Of a stretch of 60,377 nt of DNA, positions 43,610 to 53,059 are shown piece after piece. The notes beneath the pieces are model-generated. The model worked only from the letters and a program-made list of their open reading frames with translations. It did no database searches and had not been told where the DNA came from. Position numbers and translations under genes: made by a program. Position 1 is the first letter of the stretch; each line of letters opens with the position of its first letter. Source of the stretch: Bradyrhizobium iriomotense (lineage in GTDB: Bacteria; Pseudomonadota; Alphaproteobacteria; Rhizobiales; Xanthobacteraceae); NCBI RefSeq assembly GCF_018129405.1, contig NZ_JAFCLP010000033.1:1-60377 (forward strand). The letters run 5' to 3'.

Positions 43610-43894
43610 TTACGCCACTCCGCGCCTGGGGCTCTCCTGCTCGGTCGCGAGAACGCCGGACATCTGCCGATGGGTCTCGCGCAGCGCCGCGATCGCATCG
43701 TCGAGCGCGAAGTCGGCTTCGCGAACGGTCTCGAAGAATCGAGCCATCAATGCGGGGTTCAGCTTGACGCGAGTGTTCCCGTCGCGGCTCTTGCGGCGGT
43801 CGAGCGACAGATGCATCGCCTGCAGCCGTGCCTTGGCAGCGCTGCAGCCGGTGAGTGTCGCGAGTTCGTCATATGTCATCCAGATCTGAGGCAT
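43610..43894 (-). CDS. Small putative DNA-binding protein
   Basis: A 94-residue protein: MPQIWMTYDELATLTGCSAA resembles a MerR-like or excisionase-like helix-turn-helix start, followed by ARLQAMHLSLDRRKSRDGNT, which would place a recognition helix and a wing, and then a helical tail (ETVREADFALDDAIAALRET). The ATG at 43892-43894 follows GGACAGGGAC. A perfect dyad lies 34-48 bases upstream and may be its own operator. Convergent with the second VanZ-like gene, 16 bases apart. Function as regulator is inference. Confidence 0.65.
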   Translation of the reverse strand: MPQIWMTYDELATLTGCSAAKARLQAMHLSLDRRKSRDGNTRVKLNPALMARFFETVREADFALDDAIAALRETHRQMSGVLATEQESPRRGVA

Positions 43895-43927
43895 GTCCCT
43901 GTCCGCCTTTTGTTATGGGCCTCAACC

Positions 43928-43942
43928 TAGAGGTCACCTCTA
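43928..43942. promoter_or_regulatory. Dyad TAGAGGT-C-ACCTCTA upstream of a small regulator
   Basis: A perfect 7 bp inverted repeat around one base, centred about 41 bases upstream of the start at 43894. It may be an operator used for autoregulation. Confidence 0.45.
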
Positions 43943-44017
43943 AAAGCAGGGTTGCTGCAGTGCAGTCTCGCGATGTTTTCGCGACAACAGCGTCAATGCA
44001 AAGCTAAAACGCCGGCT

Positions 44018-44464
44018 TCAGGACAGGGGAGTCTTGGTCGGCGTGAACACGGGGCGTGGCCGGGTCCGGTTGTCGAGGCCCTTCGGCAGCTTGTCGGCGT
44101 TGAGCTTCACCACCGCGCATCGGGCGTCTGAGGCTGGCACATCCTCTTGGCTGTAGATCAGCGTCGCCTCGAACTGCACGTCGGGTGCTTCCCTGGCCGT
44201 TCCCGTGCAAGTCGCCAGCAGGCCGTTGCATACACCCGAGAGGTCGACCTCGACCCGGTCCGGCCCGAACACGTTCGGCGGACCATCGGAGTGCCGGTTC
44301 ACGGTCAAGACCGCCGAGAAGCGCTTCTCATCGACACGATACGAGCCGCCATAGGTGAAGAAGCTGTCGCTGCCCGAAATCCGGCCGTCGGTGAGGTCCA
44401 CCTGGCCGGTGCCCTGACCACGCGGGGTCCTGAACCAGGCTGCATACTTGCCGTCTCTCAACAT
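44018..44464 (-). CDS. GrlR-like small protein
   Basis: A 148-residue protein that opens MLRDGKYAAWFRTPRGQGTG, followed by DGRISGSDSFFTYGGSYRVD and LTVNRHSDGPPNVFG. This run of beta strands resembles the GrlR regulatory family (lipocalin-like beta barrel), named for a type III secretion repressor but common as small proteins in Bradyrhizobium. The ATG at 44462-44464 matches the family N-terminus and has GAGAAA upstream; the longer frame adds 22 unconserved residues. No secretion genes are near, so the role is unclear. Its C-terminal third contains two Cys and a Pro-rich end. Confidence 0.6.
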   Translation of the reverse strand: MLRDGKYAAWFRTPRGQGTGQVDLTDGRISGSDSFFTYGGSYRVDEKRFSAVLTVNRHSDGPPNVFGPDRVEVDLSGVCNGLLATCTGTAREAPDVQFEATLIYSQEDVPASDARCAVVKLNADKLPKGLDNRTRPRPVFTPTKTPLS

Positions 44465-44614
44465 ACGGAATTTCTCGCCGTGAAATTGACGAGGTATTTG
44501 CAACCAACTCTGGGGCGCGACAATGACCAAACCGCCGGCGCTAACGGCAAGGTTAACGCCCTCGAAACCCGATCCGTCGAATTGCTGCCGAGGCGTGCGG
44601 CGACGGCGCGGAGA

Positions 44615-46342
44615 TCAAAACAATTCTATGCCGTCATCCGCCGCCTCGACCGCCTCGACGCGCCGCGTGGCGGCGATCGACGCAAGCCCGAGCGTCTGCA
44701 AAAATTCGCGGTGGACGTCCCGCTCGCGCTCCATCGTGTAGCACGCGAAGAGATCGTCGAGCATGGCCTCGTCCTGCGCTTGGGGCTGCGGACGCTGCGC
44801 GCCCGAACTCGCGGTCTCGAGGCGTGTCGCAACAGCAGGCAAGGCCGCGGAGCCCTCGCCAAGCGTGGTCATCAGGCCCTGCGCCGAATTCATCAGGCCT
44901 TCGAATTCGGCGCCCTCGTCGACGAGCCGGCTCATCAGCTTGTCGAGCCGTTCGTTGCCCGCCTCGACCTCGCGCAGCGCCTGGAGGATCTGCGGCTCGA
45001 GCTTGGCAAGCTGCGTGGGATCGCCCTGCACGCGCAACTCCTTCAGTTCCCTGGCCGAACGCTCGATACCGTCGAGCACGGGTCTCAACCGCGCCGCTCC
45101 CGCCGAGACCTGGTCCGCGGTCGCCTTGAGCTCGTTGGCGATCACGACGAAGGCGCTGCCGCGGCTGCCGAGATGGCTTGCCTTGAGGCCGGCATTCATC
45201 CCGATCAGGGTGATGTCGACGGTGGCCTCGGCAAGGCCCGATATCGCCTGCCGAAACTTCGCCAGCGTGTCCTCGACGATCGCGAGAGCGTCGTCGACCG
45301 CACGGCCGGCGCCCTCGCAAGTGGAGATCAACGTCGAGGCATGCGCCAGCGTCTGCTTGATGCGGGCCAGGAACGACGACGAGCCGCCATCCTCGGCACC
45401 GAACAGCGTGCGGCCATGGCCAACGACGCTGCCGGCATCGTGCAGGATCGCCGTCAGCGCCCGGACGATCTGGCCAATGTCGCCGCCGAACTCGCGCTGG
45501 GCGTCCCTGAGCAGGGCCGCCTGCAACTGGCAGATCGTGCGCGCGCCATCGCCACTCGCAACCGGTTCGGGTACGAGGCTCGGCGAAGACCCGGACGCAA
45601 GGCCGAGGCCGTGACAGACGTGCTCGAGGCGCTGGCGCGTACTGTCGCCGGCCTGAAGCGAGATGATCGCGCTACCGACCGCCTCGGCGATCTTCCTGGT
45701 GCTGGCGCCAGCGAAGTCGGCGAGATGGCTGCTCTTGCTGCGCTGGTCGCGCAGCCCGCCATACGCTGCGCCGAGCTCGGCGCTCTCCGATACCAGCTGA
45801 TTCCGGTAGCGGCTCTCGAACTCCTTCTGCCGGCCGGAGGCGGTGGCGACGGCTTCCGACAGACGTTGCTGGTCCTTCGCGCAGCCCTCGAGCGAGCGCT
45901 GTACGGCCTTGCCGAGATCGTAGGCTTCCTGCGTGAAGGCGAGAAAGCCCTCGCGGTCGCCCTCGAGCGAGGCCGCCTCGATCCGCGCACTGCGCGCGAT
46001 GATGGTGATCATCTGGATGTGCTTGAACAACGGCTTCAGCAGCGAGGACGCCTCTGCGGTGCTCGCGCCGATCGTCGCAAGCAGGGCGCTCTCGGCCGGC
46101 AGCGCCTGCGCAAGCTCGCTGAGCCGGGCGGCGATCTCCTGCAACGCGGTCGCCGCACCCTCGATCTCGGCGCCCGAGAGTTCGCCGGAGAGCGTCGCGA
46201 GGCCCTGGTTCAGCTCCTTGAAGATGATGTGGCCGCGGCCGAGCTCGTGACCGACCCGCGCGAAGACGTCCTCGATGCGCGACGAGACATCCTCGATCGC
46301 GGCGATCGCCTCGGTGAACGTATTGGGTGGAATGGCGGACAT
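44615..46342 (-). CDS. Soluble chemoreceptor-like protein with two receptor-tip-like segments
   Basis: A 575-residue protein without membrane helices, helical and coiled-coil throughout. Two segments resemble the cytoplasmic tip of methyl-accepting chemotaxis proteins: about 110-148 (MITIIARSARIEAASLEGDR) and about 375-412 (ITLIGMNAGLKASHLGSRGS, then AFVVIANELKATADQ). Both keep the NAxIEA/FAVVA-like spacing but deviate from the consensus. The start at 46340-46342 lies five bases after the cheB stop, so it is the last gene of the chemotaxis operon. It may be a cytoplasmic receptor or a scaffold that binds CheA/CheW. The C-terminus ends DDGIELF. The call is inferred from motif and context. Confidence 0.72.
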   Translation of the reverse strand: MSAIPPNTFTEAIAAIEDVSSRIEDVFARVGHELGRGHIIFKELNQGLATLSGELSGAEIEGAATALQEIAARLSELAQALPAESALLATIGASTAEASSLLKPLFKHIQMITIIARSARIEAASLEGDREGFLAFTQEAYDLGKAVQRSLEGCAKDQQRLSEAVATASGRQKEFESRYRNQLVSESAELGAAYGGLRDQRSKSSHLADFAGASTRKIAEAVGSAIISLQAGDSTRQRLEHVCHGLGLASGSSPSLVPEPVASGDGARTICQLQAALLRDAQREFGGDIGQIVRALTAILHDAGSVVGHGRTLFGAEDGGSSSFLARIKQTLAHASTLISTCEGAGRAVDDALAIVEDTLAKFRQAISGLAEATVDITLIGMNAGLKASHLGSRGSAFVVIANELKATADQVSAGAARLRPVLDGIERSARELKELRVQGDPTQLAKLEPQILQALREVEAGNERLDKLMSRLVDEGAEFEGLMNSAQGLMTTLGEGSAALPAVATRLETASSGAQRPQPQAQDEAMLDDLFACYTMERERDVHREFLQTLGLASIAATRRVEAVEAADDGIELF

Positions 46343-46347
46343 CGCGC

Positions 46348-47439
46348 TCAACCTGCCATCACGGCATGTCCGGCCTGGTACCAGGCCATGATCTCGCGCG
46401 GGATATTGTGCAGCGAGACGACCTTCTCGACGCCGCCATGCGCGATCGCTTCCTTGGGCATGCCGAACACCACGCAGCTCTCTTCGTCCTGCGCCCGCGT
46501 CGAGGCACCGAGCTTGCGCATCTCCAGCATGCCGCGCGCGCCGTCGTCGCCCATGCCGGTCATGATGACGCCGAGGGCATTGGCGCCGGCATGCTGGGCC
46601 GCCGAGCGGAACAGCACGTCGACAGAGGGGCGATGCCGCGACACCGGCGGGCCGTCCTTGATCGCGATCTGGTAACGCAGGCCGATGCGCTGGAGCAGCA
46701 TGTGGCGGGCACCCGGCCCGATATAGGCACAGCCCGGCAGCACCTGCTCGCCGTCCTCGGCCTCCTTGACCCGGATCTGGCAGACGCTGTCGAGGCGCCT
46801 GGCAAACGCCGCGGTGAAGCCGGCCGGCATATGCTGGACGATGAGAAGCGGCGGACAATGCGGCGGCAGCATCTCGAGGACGTCGTTGAGCGCTTCGGTG
46901 CCGCCCGTCGAGGCGCCGATGCACACGATGCGTTCCGTCGTCGGCCGGGCCTTGCCCTGCACCGGCGGCGGGATGATGGCGTCGGCCGTCAGCTTCTTCT
47001 CGATCACCCGGCGCGCCGAGCGCGGACGGACCCGCGCACGCGCTGCCGATTTGACCGCCTCGCGCAGCCGGGTGGAGCATTCGAGCAGGGCCTGGCGCGT
47101 GTCGATCTTCGGCTTCGGCACGATGTCGACCGCGCCCGCCTCGAACGCCTCGAACATCACGTTGGAGCCCTCTTCGGTTAGCGAGGAGCAGATGATCACC
47201 GGGATCGGACGTTGCGCCATGATCTTGCGCAGGAACGTCATGCCGTCCATGCGCGGCATTTCGAGATCGAGAATGATGACGTGGGGCAGCTCCTTCTCGA
47301 GGCGGCGGGCCGCGACGAAGGGATCGGAGGCGGTCGCCATCACCTCGATATCAGGGTCTTCACAAAGGATCGTCTGAAGGATTTGGCGCACCGACGCCGA
47401 ATCGTCCACGATCAGCACGCGAACTTTCTCCCTCGGCAT
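46348..47439 (-). CDS. cheB: Chemotaxis protein-glutamate methylesterase
   Basis: A 363-residue response regulator and esterase. The receiver domain has phosphoacceptor Asp58 in [13 protein letters not shown], with Lys in VDIVPKP at its end. After a basic linker (about 125-165) comes the CheB esterase with [11 protein letters not shown] (Ser177), VQHMPAGFT (His203) and MTGMGDDG (Asp near 298). It removes receptor methyl groups and deamidates glutamines. Sixteen bases separate it from cheR. Length and motifs are normal. Confidence 0.97.
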   Translation of the reverse strand: MPREKVRVLIVDDSASVRQILQTILCEDPDIEVMATASDPFVAARRLEKELPHVIILDLEMPRMDGMTFLRKIMAQRPIPVIICSSLTEEGSNVMFEAFEAGAVDIVPKPKIDTRQALLECSTRLREAVKSAARARVRPRSARRVIEKKLTADAIIPPPVQGKARPTTERIVCIGASTGGTEALNDVLEMLPPHCPPLLIVQHMPAGFTAAFARRLDSVCQIRVKEAEDGEQVLPGCAYIGPGARHMLLQRIGLRYQIAIKDGPPVSRHRPSVDVLFRSAAQHAGANALGVIMTGMGDDGARGMLEMRKLGASTRAQDEESCVVFGMPKEAIAHGGVEKVVSLHNIPREIMAWYQAGHAVMAG

Positions 47440-47455
47440 TGTGGTTGCGCTCCGG

Positions 47456-48310
47456 CTAGACCTGGAAAATGGTTGGCTGAACTTGCTTCAAGCCCGGCAC
47501 TGCACTGTGGATCATCGATTCCGAATGTCCGACCAGCAGATAGCCGCCCGGCCGCAAATGGTTGCACAATTGCTGGATCACCTTGCGCTGCGTCTCGCGC
47601 TCGAAATAGATCAGGACGTTGCGGCAGAAGATGATGTCGACGTCGCGATCGACGGGATAGGATACATCCATGAGGTTCATCCGCATGAAATGCGTCATGC
47701 GCCGCAACTCCGGCACAACCCGCACCTCGCCGCGCGACCTATCCCGCGACGACAGGAAGTATCGTTTCACGAAATTCTCAGGCACCGGCGCAAGCACATC
47801 GCGGGTGTAGATCGCGGTCTTGGCGAGACGCAGCACGGCCGTCGAAATGTCGGTCCCGAGGATGCGGTACTGGAAGCGCGACCCGTTCCGCGTCATGTCG
47901 TCCAGCACCATCGCGGTCGTGTAGGCTTCCATGCCGGTTGAGCTCGCCGAGCTCCAGATCTTCAGGTTCGCGTTCCTGCGGCCATGCGATTTGAGCAAGG
48001 CGGGAACGGCGACGTCCCGCATGAAGGTGAAGTGCTGGGGCTCGCGGAAGAAGTCGGTCTTGTTGGTCGTCACCACATCGATCAGATGGGTGAGCTCGGT
48101 GTCGAAATGGTCGGCCTCGAACAGGTTGTCGACATATTCGTTGAGGTCGGAAAAATTCAGCGCGCGCACGCGCTTGTGCAGTCGCCCTTCCAGCATCAGC
48201 CGCTTGCCCTGCGGCAGCTTGATGCCGACCTGGCCCTCGATCAATTCGGCGATGGTCCGGAAGTGTCGGTCCGACAGATGCACAGCCGTATCCTGCACGG
48301 CGGGCATCAT
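47456..48310 (-). CDS. cheR: Chemotaxis protein methyltransferase
   Basis: A 284-residue CheR. The N-terminal helical domain ([20 protein letters not shown] and [16 protein letters not shown]) is followed by [17 protein letters not shown], the SAM motif as [34 protein letters not shown], and [20 protein letters not shown]. It methylates glutamates of the chemoreceptors. The SAM loop reads [11 protein letters not shown] where many CheR proteins have AACSTGEEPY; the two acidic residues of that motif are reduced to one. Two ATGs open the gene. A hairpin terminator separates it from the mcp upstream, so cheR-cheB may have an extra promoter. Confidence 0.94.
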   Translation of the reverse strand: MMPAVQDTAVHLSDRHFRTIAELIEGQVGIKLPQGKRLMLEGRLHKRVRALNFSDLNEYVDNLFEADHFDTELTHLIDVVTTNKTDFFREPQHFTFMRDVAVPALLKSHGRRNANLKIWSSASSTGMEAYTTAMVLDDMTRNGSRFQYRILGTDISTAVLRLAKTAIYTRDVLAPVPENFVKRYFLSSRDRSRGEVRVVPELRRMTHFMRMNLMDVSYPVDRDVDIIFCRNVLIYFERETQRKVIQQLCNHLRPGGYLLVGHSESMIHSAVPGLKQVQPTIFQV

Positions 48311-48405
48311 GGCCGCATGCCCCGGTCCGGGATGGCCGCCTGCACTGAATGTCGGGCCGTAGGGGCCATCTTGAAACCTACACGTTTACGCAATGACTGA
48401 AGACA

Positions 48406-48430
48406 GATCGGCCCCCAATGGGGGCCGATC
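48406..48430 (-). terminator. Hairpin between mcp and cheR
   Basis: GATCGGCCCCC-AAT-GGGGGCCGATC, an 11 bp perfect stem, 12 bases past the mcp stop in the direction of transcription, followed on that strand by TGTCTTC. A strong stem with a weak T-run; it probably lowers read-through into cheRB. Confidence 0.75.
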
Positions 48431-48442
48431 CCACAAAGAAAC

Positions 48443-50245
48443 TCAGCGCTGAAACTCGGCGTCGCGGTCATCCTCGCCGTCGTTCATGTCGAAGGCGAAG
48501 CCGCCGCCGCCGGCAGCCTTCACTGCGCGCACGGGCCTCGCCATCGGTTTCTTGGCCGGACGCTCGGCCGCCGCCATCGTCGCCGCCTTGGCGCGCAACT
48601 GAGTGACCGCGCGGTCGATCGGCGCGGCCTGGCCCTTTCCACCCTGCTCGATCCGGAAATAGGCGATGGTCGACTGGAGCTGCTCGGCCTGGGAGGCGAG
48701 CTCCTCCGACGTCGAGGACACCTGCTCGGAGGCGCTGGCGTTCTGTTGGCCGACCTTGTCGAGCTGCTGGATCGCCTGGTTGATCTGCGCCGAGCCGACG
48801 TCCTGCTCGCGGCAAGCCGCCGTGATTTCCTCGACCAGCTCCGCGGTCTTCTTGATGTCAGGAACGAGCTTGGCAAGCATGGCGCCGGCCTCCTGCGCCA
48901 CCTTGACGGTGTCCGCCGAGAGCGTGCCGATCTCGGCCGCGGCCGCCTGGCTGCGCTCGGCAAGCTTGCGCACCTCGGAAGCGACGACCGCAAAGCCCTT
49001 GCCGTGCTCGCCGGCGCGCGCGGCCTCGACCGCCGCGTTGAGCGCGAGCAGGTCGGTCTGCCGTGCGATCTCCTGCACGATGGTGATCTTCTCGGCGATG
49101 GTCTGCATCGCATTCACGGCACGCCCGACGGCTGCACCGCTGGCCTCGGCATCCTTGGCGGACTGTGCGGCGATCTTCTCGGTCTGGTTGGCGTTGTCGG
49201 CGTTCTGCTTCACGTTCGAGGCCATCTCTTCCATCGAGGAGGAGGCCTCTTCGGCGGACGAAGCCTGCTCGGTTGCGCCCTGCGAGAGCTGCTCGGCGCT
49301 GGCGGAGAGCTCCTGGCTGCCGGCGGAGACGTTCTGCGCCGCAGTCAGCGCTTCCGACACGATCTGACGAAGCTTCTCCACCATTCGCTCGAGCGCGAGG
49401 CCGAGCGTGTCCTTGTCCGACAGCGGCTTGGCTTCGACCATGAGATTGCCCTGCGCAATCTCGTTGGCGATGGCCGCGGTGGCATTCAGGTTCACCGTCA
49501 TCGCGTTCAACGACTTGATGAGGTCGCCGATCTCGTCGTTGCTCGAGGACGCGATCTTGCGGCTGAGATCGCCGATCGCGACCGCGTCGGCGAGGCCGAC
49601 GGCCTGGGCCAACGCCCGGCTGATGTTCATCGCAATCCAGGTCGCGGCAACGGCAGCGATCAGCAGCGAGGCGATGACCAGGCTCAACAGCAGTAGCTCT
49701 GCACGCGAGCCGTCCTGCCTGGCCTGTTCGGCCTGCTCAGCCATGTTCTTCTTGACGTTCTTGATGTAGGTGTCGGCCGCTTCCAGCGTATCAGCGACGA
49801 CCTTGCGGCCGTCATGCATGGACCGGTCCAGCGCCTTCGGCTTGTCGGTCTTGGCGAGCCTGACCGTCTCGTCCTGATAGGCGTTCAGCTTGGCGAACGC
49901 CACATTGAAGCCTTCCATCAGCTTCTTGCCGCCTTCGCTGGCCGCGGCGTAGATCTCGTCCTTGGATTTGACGATCGCTTCGCGGTTCTTGGCGAGGTCG
50001 GCGACGAACTGGTCATACTCAGCGTCGGACGCTGCCAGGATCGAGTTCTTCTCGGCGCGCACGAGGAAGAGAATGCTTTCCTTCAGCTCGGCGGCTTTCT
50101 CCATGCGACCCGCACGGGCGACGAGAACTTCGGCGGTGCCGACCATGTCGGCCAGCTTCATGTAGCCGACCGCACCGGCGATCATGGAGAGCAGGATGAC
50201 CACGCCGAAGGCGCTGGCAAGCTTGGCTTTGACGGTGAATCTCAT
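48443..50245 (-). CDS. Methyl-accepting chemotaxis protein (1)
   Basis: A 600-residue receptor. Membrane helix 1 is at about residues 9-31, a four-helix-bundle-type periplasmic sensor (about 32-183) follows, and helix 2 is at about 184-207. Then come a HAMP domain (about 208-260) and the signalling domain, with [20 protein letters not shown] and [20 protein letters not shown] at the tip and methylation-helix segments such as [20 protein letters not shown]. The C-terminal tail is basic with a conserved [18 protein letters not shown] end. It is a close paralogue of the receptor at 50860-52557, which lacks about 35 residues between HAMP and signalling domain. Ligand unknown. Confidence 0.96.
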   Translation of the reverse strand: MRFTVKAKLASAFGVVILLSMIAGAVGYMKLADMVGTAEVLVARAGRMEKAAELKESILFLVRAEKNSILAASDAEYDQFVADLAKNREAIVKSKDEIYAAASEGGKKLMEGFNVAFAKLNAYQDETVRLAKTDKPKALDRSMHDGRKVVADTLEAADTYIKNVKKNMAEQAEQARQDGSRAELLLLSLVIASLLIAAVAATWIAMNISRALAQAVGLADAVAIGDLSRKIASSSNDEIGDLIKSLNAMTVNLNATAAIANEIAQGNLMVEAKPLSDKDTLGLALERMVEKLRQIVSEALTAAQNVSAGSQELSASAEQLSQGATEQASSAEEASSSMEEMASNVKQNADNANQTEKIAAQSAKDAEASGAAVGRAVNAMQTIAEKITIVQEIARQTDLLALNAAVEAARAGEHGKGFAVVASEVRKLAERSQAAAAEIGTLSADTVKVAQEAGAMLAKLVPDIKKTAELVEEITAACREQDVGSAQINQAIQQLDKVGQQNASASEQVSSTSEELASQAEQLQSTIAYFRIEQGGKGQAAPIDRAVTQLRAKAATMAAAERPAKKPMARPVRAVKAAGGGGFAFDMNDGEDDRDAEFQR

Positions 50246-50305
50246 GTCAGTCTCGTTGGTTCGAATTGGGGTGCTTACGCTTGACCACGCTTCACTCTTG
50301 CAAAC

Positions 50306-50794
50306 TCAGGCGGCGCGAGGCGCATCGGCGCCGGCATCGCGTCCATCCGGAATCCTGTCGTTCGCCATCAGCTTGGCGAGATCGAAGATGACGACGAATT
50401 TTTCGCCCTTGCGACCGATGCCGGCGGCGTAGTCGGACTGCCACGTCCCGCCGACCTCGGGGATCGGCTCGATCGCCTGCTCGTCGATGTCGGTAACCTC
50501 GAACACGCAGTCGGCGACGAAGCCGACGCCGACCAGGCGGTCCTTCATCGGCACGTCGAGGATGATGATGCGGGTCGCCTCGGTCGCCGCGACGCTGGGC
50601 AGGCCGAGCTTGGTCCGGAGGTCGACGATCGGATAGCCGCTGCCACGCACGTCGATCATGCCGAGCAGGAAGTTCGGCGCGTGCGGAAGCCGCGAGATCG
50701 GCCGCATGTCCAGGATTTCGCGGACGTTGCGGATGCTGATGCCGAACGTCTCGCCGGCGAGCCCGAGCGTCAGATATTGCGAGGTTGCGGCCAT
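50306..50794 (-). CDS. CheW coupling protein (1)
   Basis: A 162-residue CheW: SQYLTLGLAGETFGISIRNV, MRPISRLPHAPNFLLGMID, GSGYPIVDLRTKLGLP and VGVGFVADCVFEVTDID form the two beta subdomains. It bridges receptors and CheA. It sits between the two receptor genes, 60 bases from each. The second cheW lies beyond the other mcp, so each receptor has a CheW gene directly upstream. Length normal; the C-terminus is Asp/Ala-rich. Confidence 0.95.
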   Translation of the reverse strand: MAATSQYLTLGLAGETFGISIRNVREILDMRPISRLPHAPNFLLGMIDVRGSGYPIVDLRTKLGLPSVAATEATRIIILDVPMKDRLVGVGFVADCVFEVTDIDEQAIEPIPEVGGTWQSDYAAGIGRKGEKFVVIFDLAKLMANDRIPDGRDAGADAPRAA

Positions 50795-50819
50795 GATGCA
50801 GTCCAGGGTCCGAAGGTTT

Positions 50820-50854
50820 TAAAAACGAGCACGGTCCGGCGCGAGGCCGGACCG
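50820..50854 (-). terminator. Intrinsic terminator after the second mcp
   Basis: CGGTCCGGC-GCGAG-GCCGGACCG (9 bp stem, 50832-50854), followed on the minus strand by GCTCG and a TTTTT run. It lies six bases past the mcp stop and is the clearest intrinsic terminator within the chemotaxis operon. Confidence 0.88.
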
Positions 50855-50859
50855 GTTAA

Positions 50860-52557
50860 TCAGCGTTGGAACTCGGCGTCGCGGTCGTCTTCACCGTCAT
50901 GCATGTCGAAGGCAAAACCGCCGCCGCCCGCGACTTTCACCGCACGTGCCGGTTTGCGGACAGGCGCGGGCTTCCTCGCATTGCGATCCGCTGCCGCCAT
51001 GTGCGCCGCCTTGACGCGGAGCTGGGTGACGGCGCGATCGATCGGCGCGGGGGCGGCGCTCTCGCTACGCCCGGTATGTTCGGTGCGGAAGAACGAGATG
51101 GTCGACTGGAGCTGCTCGGCCTGCGAAGCGAGCTCCTCCGAGGTCGAGGAGACCTGCTCGGATGCGCTGGCGTTCTGCTGGCCGACCTTGTCGAGCTGCT
51201 GGATGGCCTGGTTGATCTGCGCCGAGCCGACGTCCTGCTCGCGGCAGGCTGCAGTGATTTCCTGGACCAGTGCGGCGGTTTTCTTGATGTCGGGCACGAG
51301 CTTGGACAGCATGTGGCCCGCTTCCTGCGCCACCTTCACGCTCTCCGTCGACAGCGTGCCGATGTCGGCAGCAGCGGCCTGGCTGCGCTCGGCGAGCTTG
51401 CGCACTTCGGAAGCGACCACCGCAAACCCCTTGCCGTGCTCGCCGGCGCGCGCGGCCTCGACCGCCGCGTTGAGCGCGAGCAGGTCGGTCTGGCGGGCGA
51501 TTTCCTGCACGATCGTGATCTTTTCGGCAATGGTCTGCATCGCCTCGACGGCGCGGCCGACAGCCACGCCGCTGGCCTCGGCATCCTTGGCCGACTGCGC
51601 CGCGATCTTCTCGGTCTGGTTGGCGTTGTCGGCGTTCTGCTTCACGTTCGAGGCCATCTCCTCCATCGAGGACGAGGCCTCTTCCGCGGATGAGGCCTGC
51701 TCGGTCGCCCCCTGCGAGAGCTGCTCGGCGCTGGCGGACAATTCCTGGCTGCCGGCGGAGACGTTGCTGGCCGCGGTGAGTGCTTCCTCGACGACCTGCC
51801 GAAGCTTCTCGACCATCAGGTTCAGCGATTTGACGAGGTCACCGATCTCGTCATTGCTGGAGACGTTGATGGTCTGGCTGAGATCGCCGCTCGCCACCGC
51901 GCCGGCAAGGCCGACCGCACGGCCGAGGCCACGGGCAATACTCATCGAAATCCAGATCGCGGCAATCAGACCGATCGCAAGCGAGGCCAGCACGGCCGAG
52001 ATCAGCATCATGTGGGCCCGGTTGCCGTCCTCATGAGCCCGGGCAGCCTGATCGGCCATGTTCTTCTTGACGTTGCTGACATAGGCGTTAGCGGCTTCCA
52101 TGGCTTCGCCGACGGCCTTGCGGACTTCGGTCATCGAGCGCTCGGCGGCCTTCGCCTTGTCGGTCCGGGCCGTCTTGAGGGCGTCGTCCTGAACAGCATT
52201 CATCCGGACGTAGGCGGCGCCGAAATTCTCAATCAGCTTCCTGCCCTCGGCGGAGGCCGCGGCATGGATCTCCTCTTTCAACTTCAGCAGCGTCTCGCGC
52301 TGCTTGGCGATCTCGGCGGTGAAGCGATCGGCCTCGCTATCGGGCGCGAGCAGGAGGTTCTTCTCGGCACGGACCTGGAGCAGGATTCCCTTCTCGATTT
52401 CCGCCGCACGGTCCATGCGGCCCGCGCGCGACACCAGGCTGTCCGCCGTGTCGATCATCTCGCTCAGCTTCACATAAGCGAGGCCGCCCGCCGCCATCGA
52501 AAGCAGCAGGACGACGCCGAACGCGCTGGCAAGTTTTGCCTTGACCGTAAATCTCAT
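50860..52557 (-). CDS. Methyl-accepting chemotaxis protein (2)
   Basis: A 565-residue receptor, close paralogue of the one at 48443-50245. TM1 is about 9-30, the periplasmic sensor is divergent from its paralogue (about 32-183), TM2 about 184-207, then HAMP. HAMP joins the signalling domain directly, without the ~35 residues seen in the paralogue (which has [20 protein letters not shown] there). The signalling domain is nearly identical ([20 protein letters not shown]) and the tail ends [18 protein letters not shown]. The pattern (different sensor, same output) shows two receptors feeding one kinase. Confidence 0.96.
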   Translation of the reverse strand: MRFTVKAKLASAFGVVLLLSMAAGGLAYVKLSEMIDTADSLVSRAGRMDRAAEIEKGILLQVRAEKNLLLAPDSEADRFTAEIAKQRETLLKLKEEIHAAASAEGRKLIENFGAAYVRMNAVQDDALKTARTDKAKAAERSMTEVRKAVGEAMEAANAYVSNVKKNMADQAARAHEDGNRAHMMLISAVLASLAIGLIAAIWISMSIARGLGRAVGLAGAVASGDLSQTINVSSNDEIGDLVKSLNLMVEKLRQVVEEALTAASNVSAGSQELSASAEQLSQGATEQASSAEEASSSMEEMASNVKQNADNANQTEKIAAQSAKDAEASGVAVGRAVEAMQTIAEKITIVQEIARQTDLLALNAAVEAARAGEHGKGFAVVASEVRKLAERSQAAAADIGTLSTESVKVAQEAGHMLSKLVPDIKKTAALVQEITAACREQDVGSAQINQAIQQLDKVGQQNASASEQVSSTSEELASQAEQLQSTISFFRTEHTGRSESAAPAPIDRAVTQLRVKAAHMAAADRNARKPAPVRKPARAVKVAGGGGFAFDMHDGEDDRDAEFQR

Positions 52558-52594
52558 TTCCAGCCCCTACCCCAGTCTCGCCCGAGACCTCATT

Positions 52595-53059
52595 TCAATT
52601 CAGGATGCGTTCCATGTTGGGAACGATGACGAACTCTTCACGCCATTTGGCGATGAAGCGAATGAACTCCGGCTTCCAGTGCATGCCGACGCGCGGCGTC
52701 TGCTGCACGTCGGTCTGCGATATCTCCGTGACCTCGTAGACCTTGTCCGCGGTGACCCCGACCAGCACCGGTTCGCCGTCGAGATCGAGCTCGATGACGA
52801 CGATGCGCGTGTCGGCCGAATTGTCGAGCTGCGGCATGCCGAAGCGAATGCGCAAATCCGCGAGCGGGATGACGTTGCCGCGCACGTTGATCACGCTGGG
52901 AACGAAGGCCCGCGCGCCGGCGACCTTGGTCACCGGGACGGGATCGATGATCTCGCGCACGAGGCCGGCGTCGAGCGCGAACTTCTCCTCGCCGAGCCCG
53001 ATCATCACGACCTGCATCGCGCCCGTCTGATGCTCTCCGGCCAAACCTTCGTTCATCAC
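52595..53059 (-). CDS. CheW coupling protein (2)
   Basis: A 154-residue CheW: VVMIGLGEEKFALDAGLVRE, VTKVAGARAFVPSVINVRGN, VIPLADLRIRFGMPQ and VGVTADKVYEVTEISQTDV. It has the usual two-subdomain fold. Its ATG overlaps the stop of cheA by four bases, so the two are coupled. The mcp follows after 37 bases. Confidence 0.95.
   Translation of the reverse strand: MMNEGLAGEHQTGAMQVVMIGLGEEKFALDAGLVREIIDPVPVTKVAGARAFVPSVINVRGNVIPLADLRIRFGMPQLDNSADTRIVVIELDLDGEPVLVGVTADKVYEVTEISQTDVQQTPRVGMHWKPEFIRFIAKWREEFVIVPNMERILN

Noticed and set aside
44147-46675. Open frame of 842 codons on the plus strand
   Set aside because: Antisense to the soluble receptor-like gene and the GrlR-like gene; composition is that of a shadow frame.
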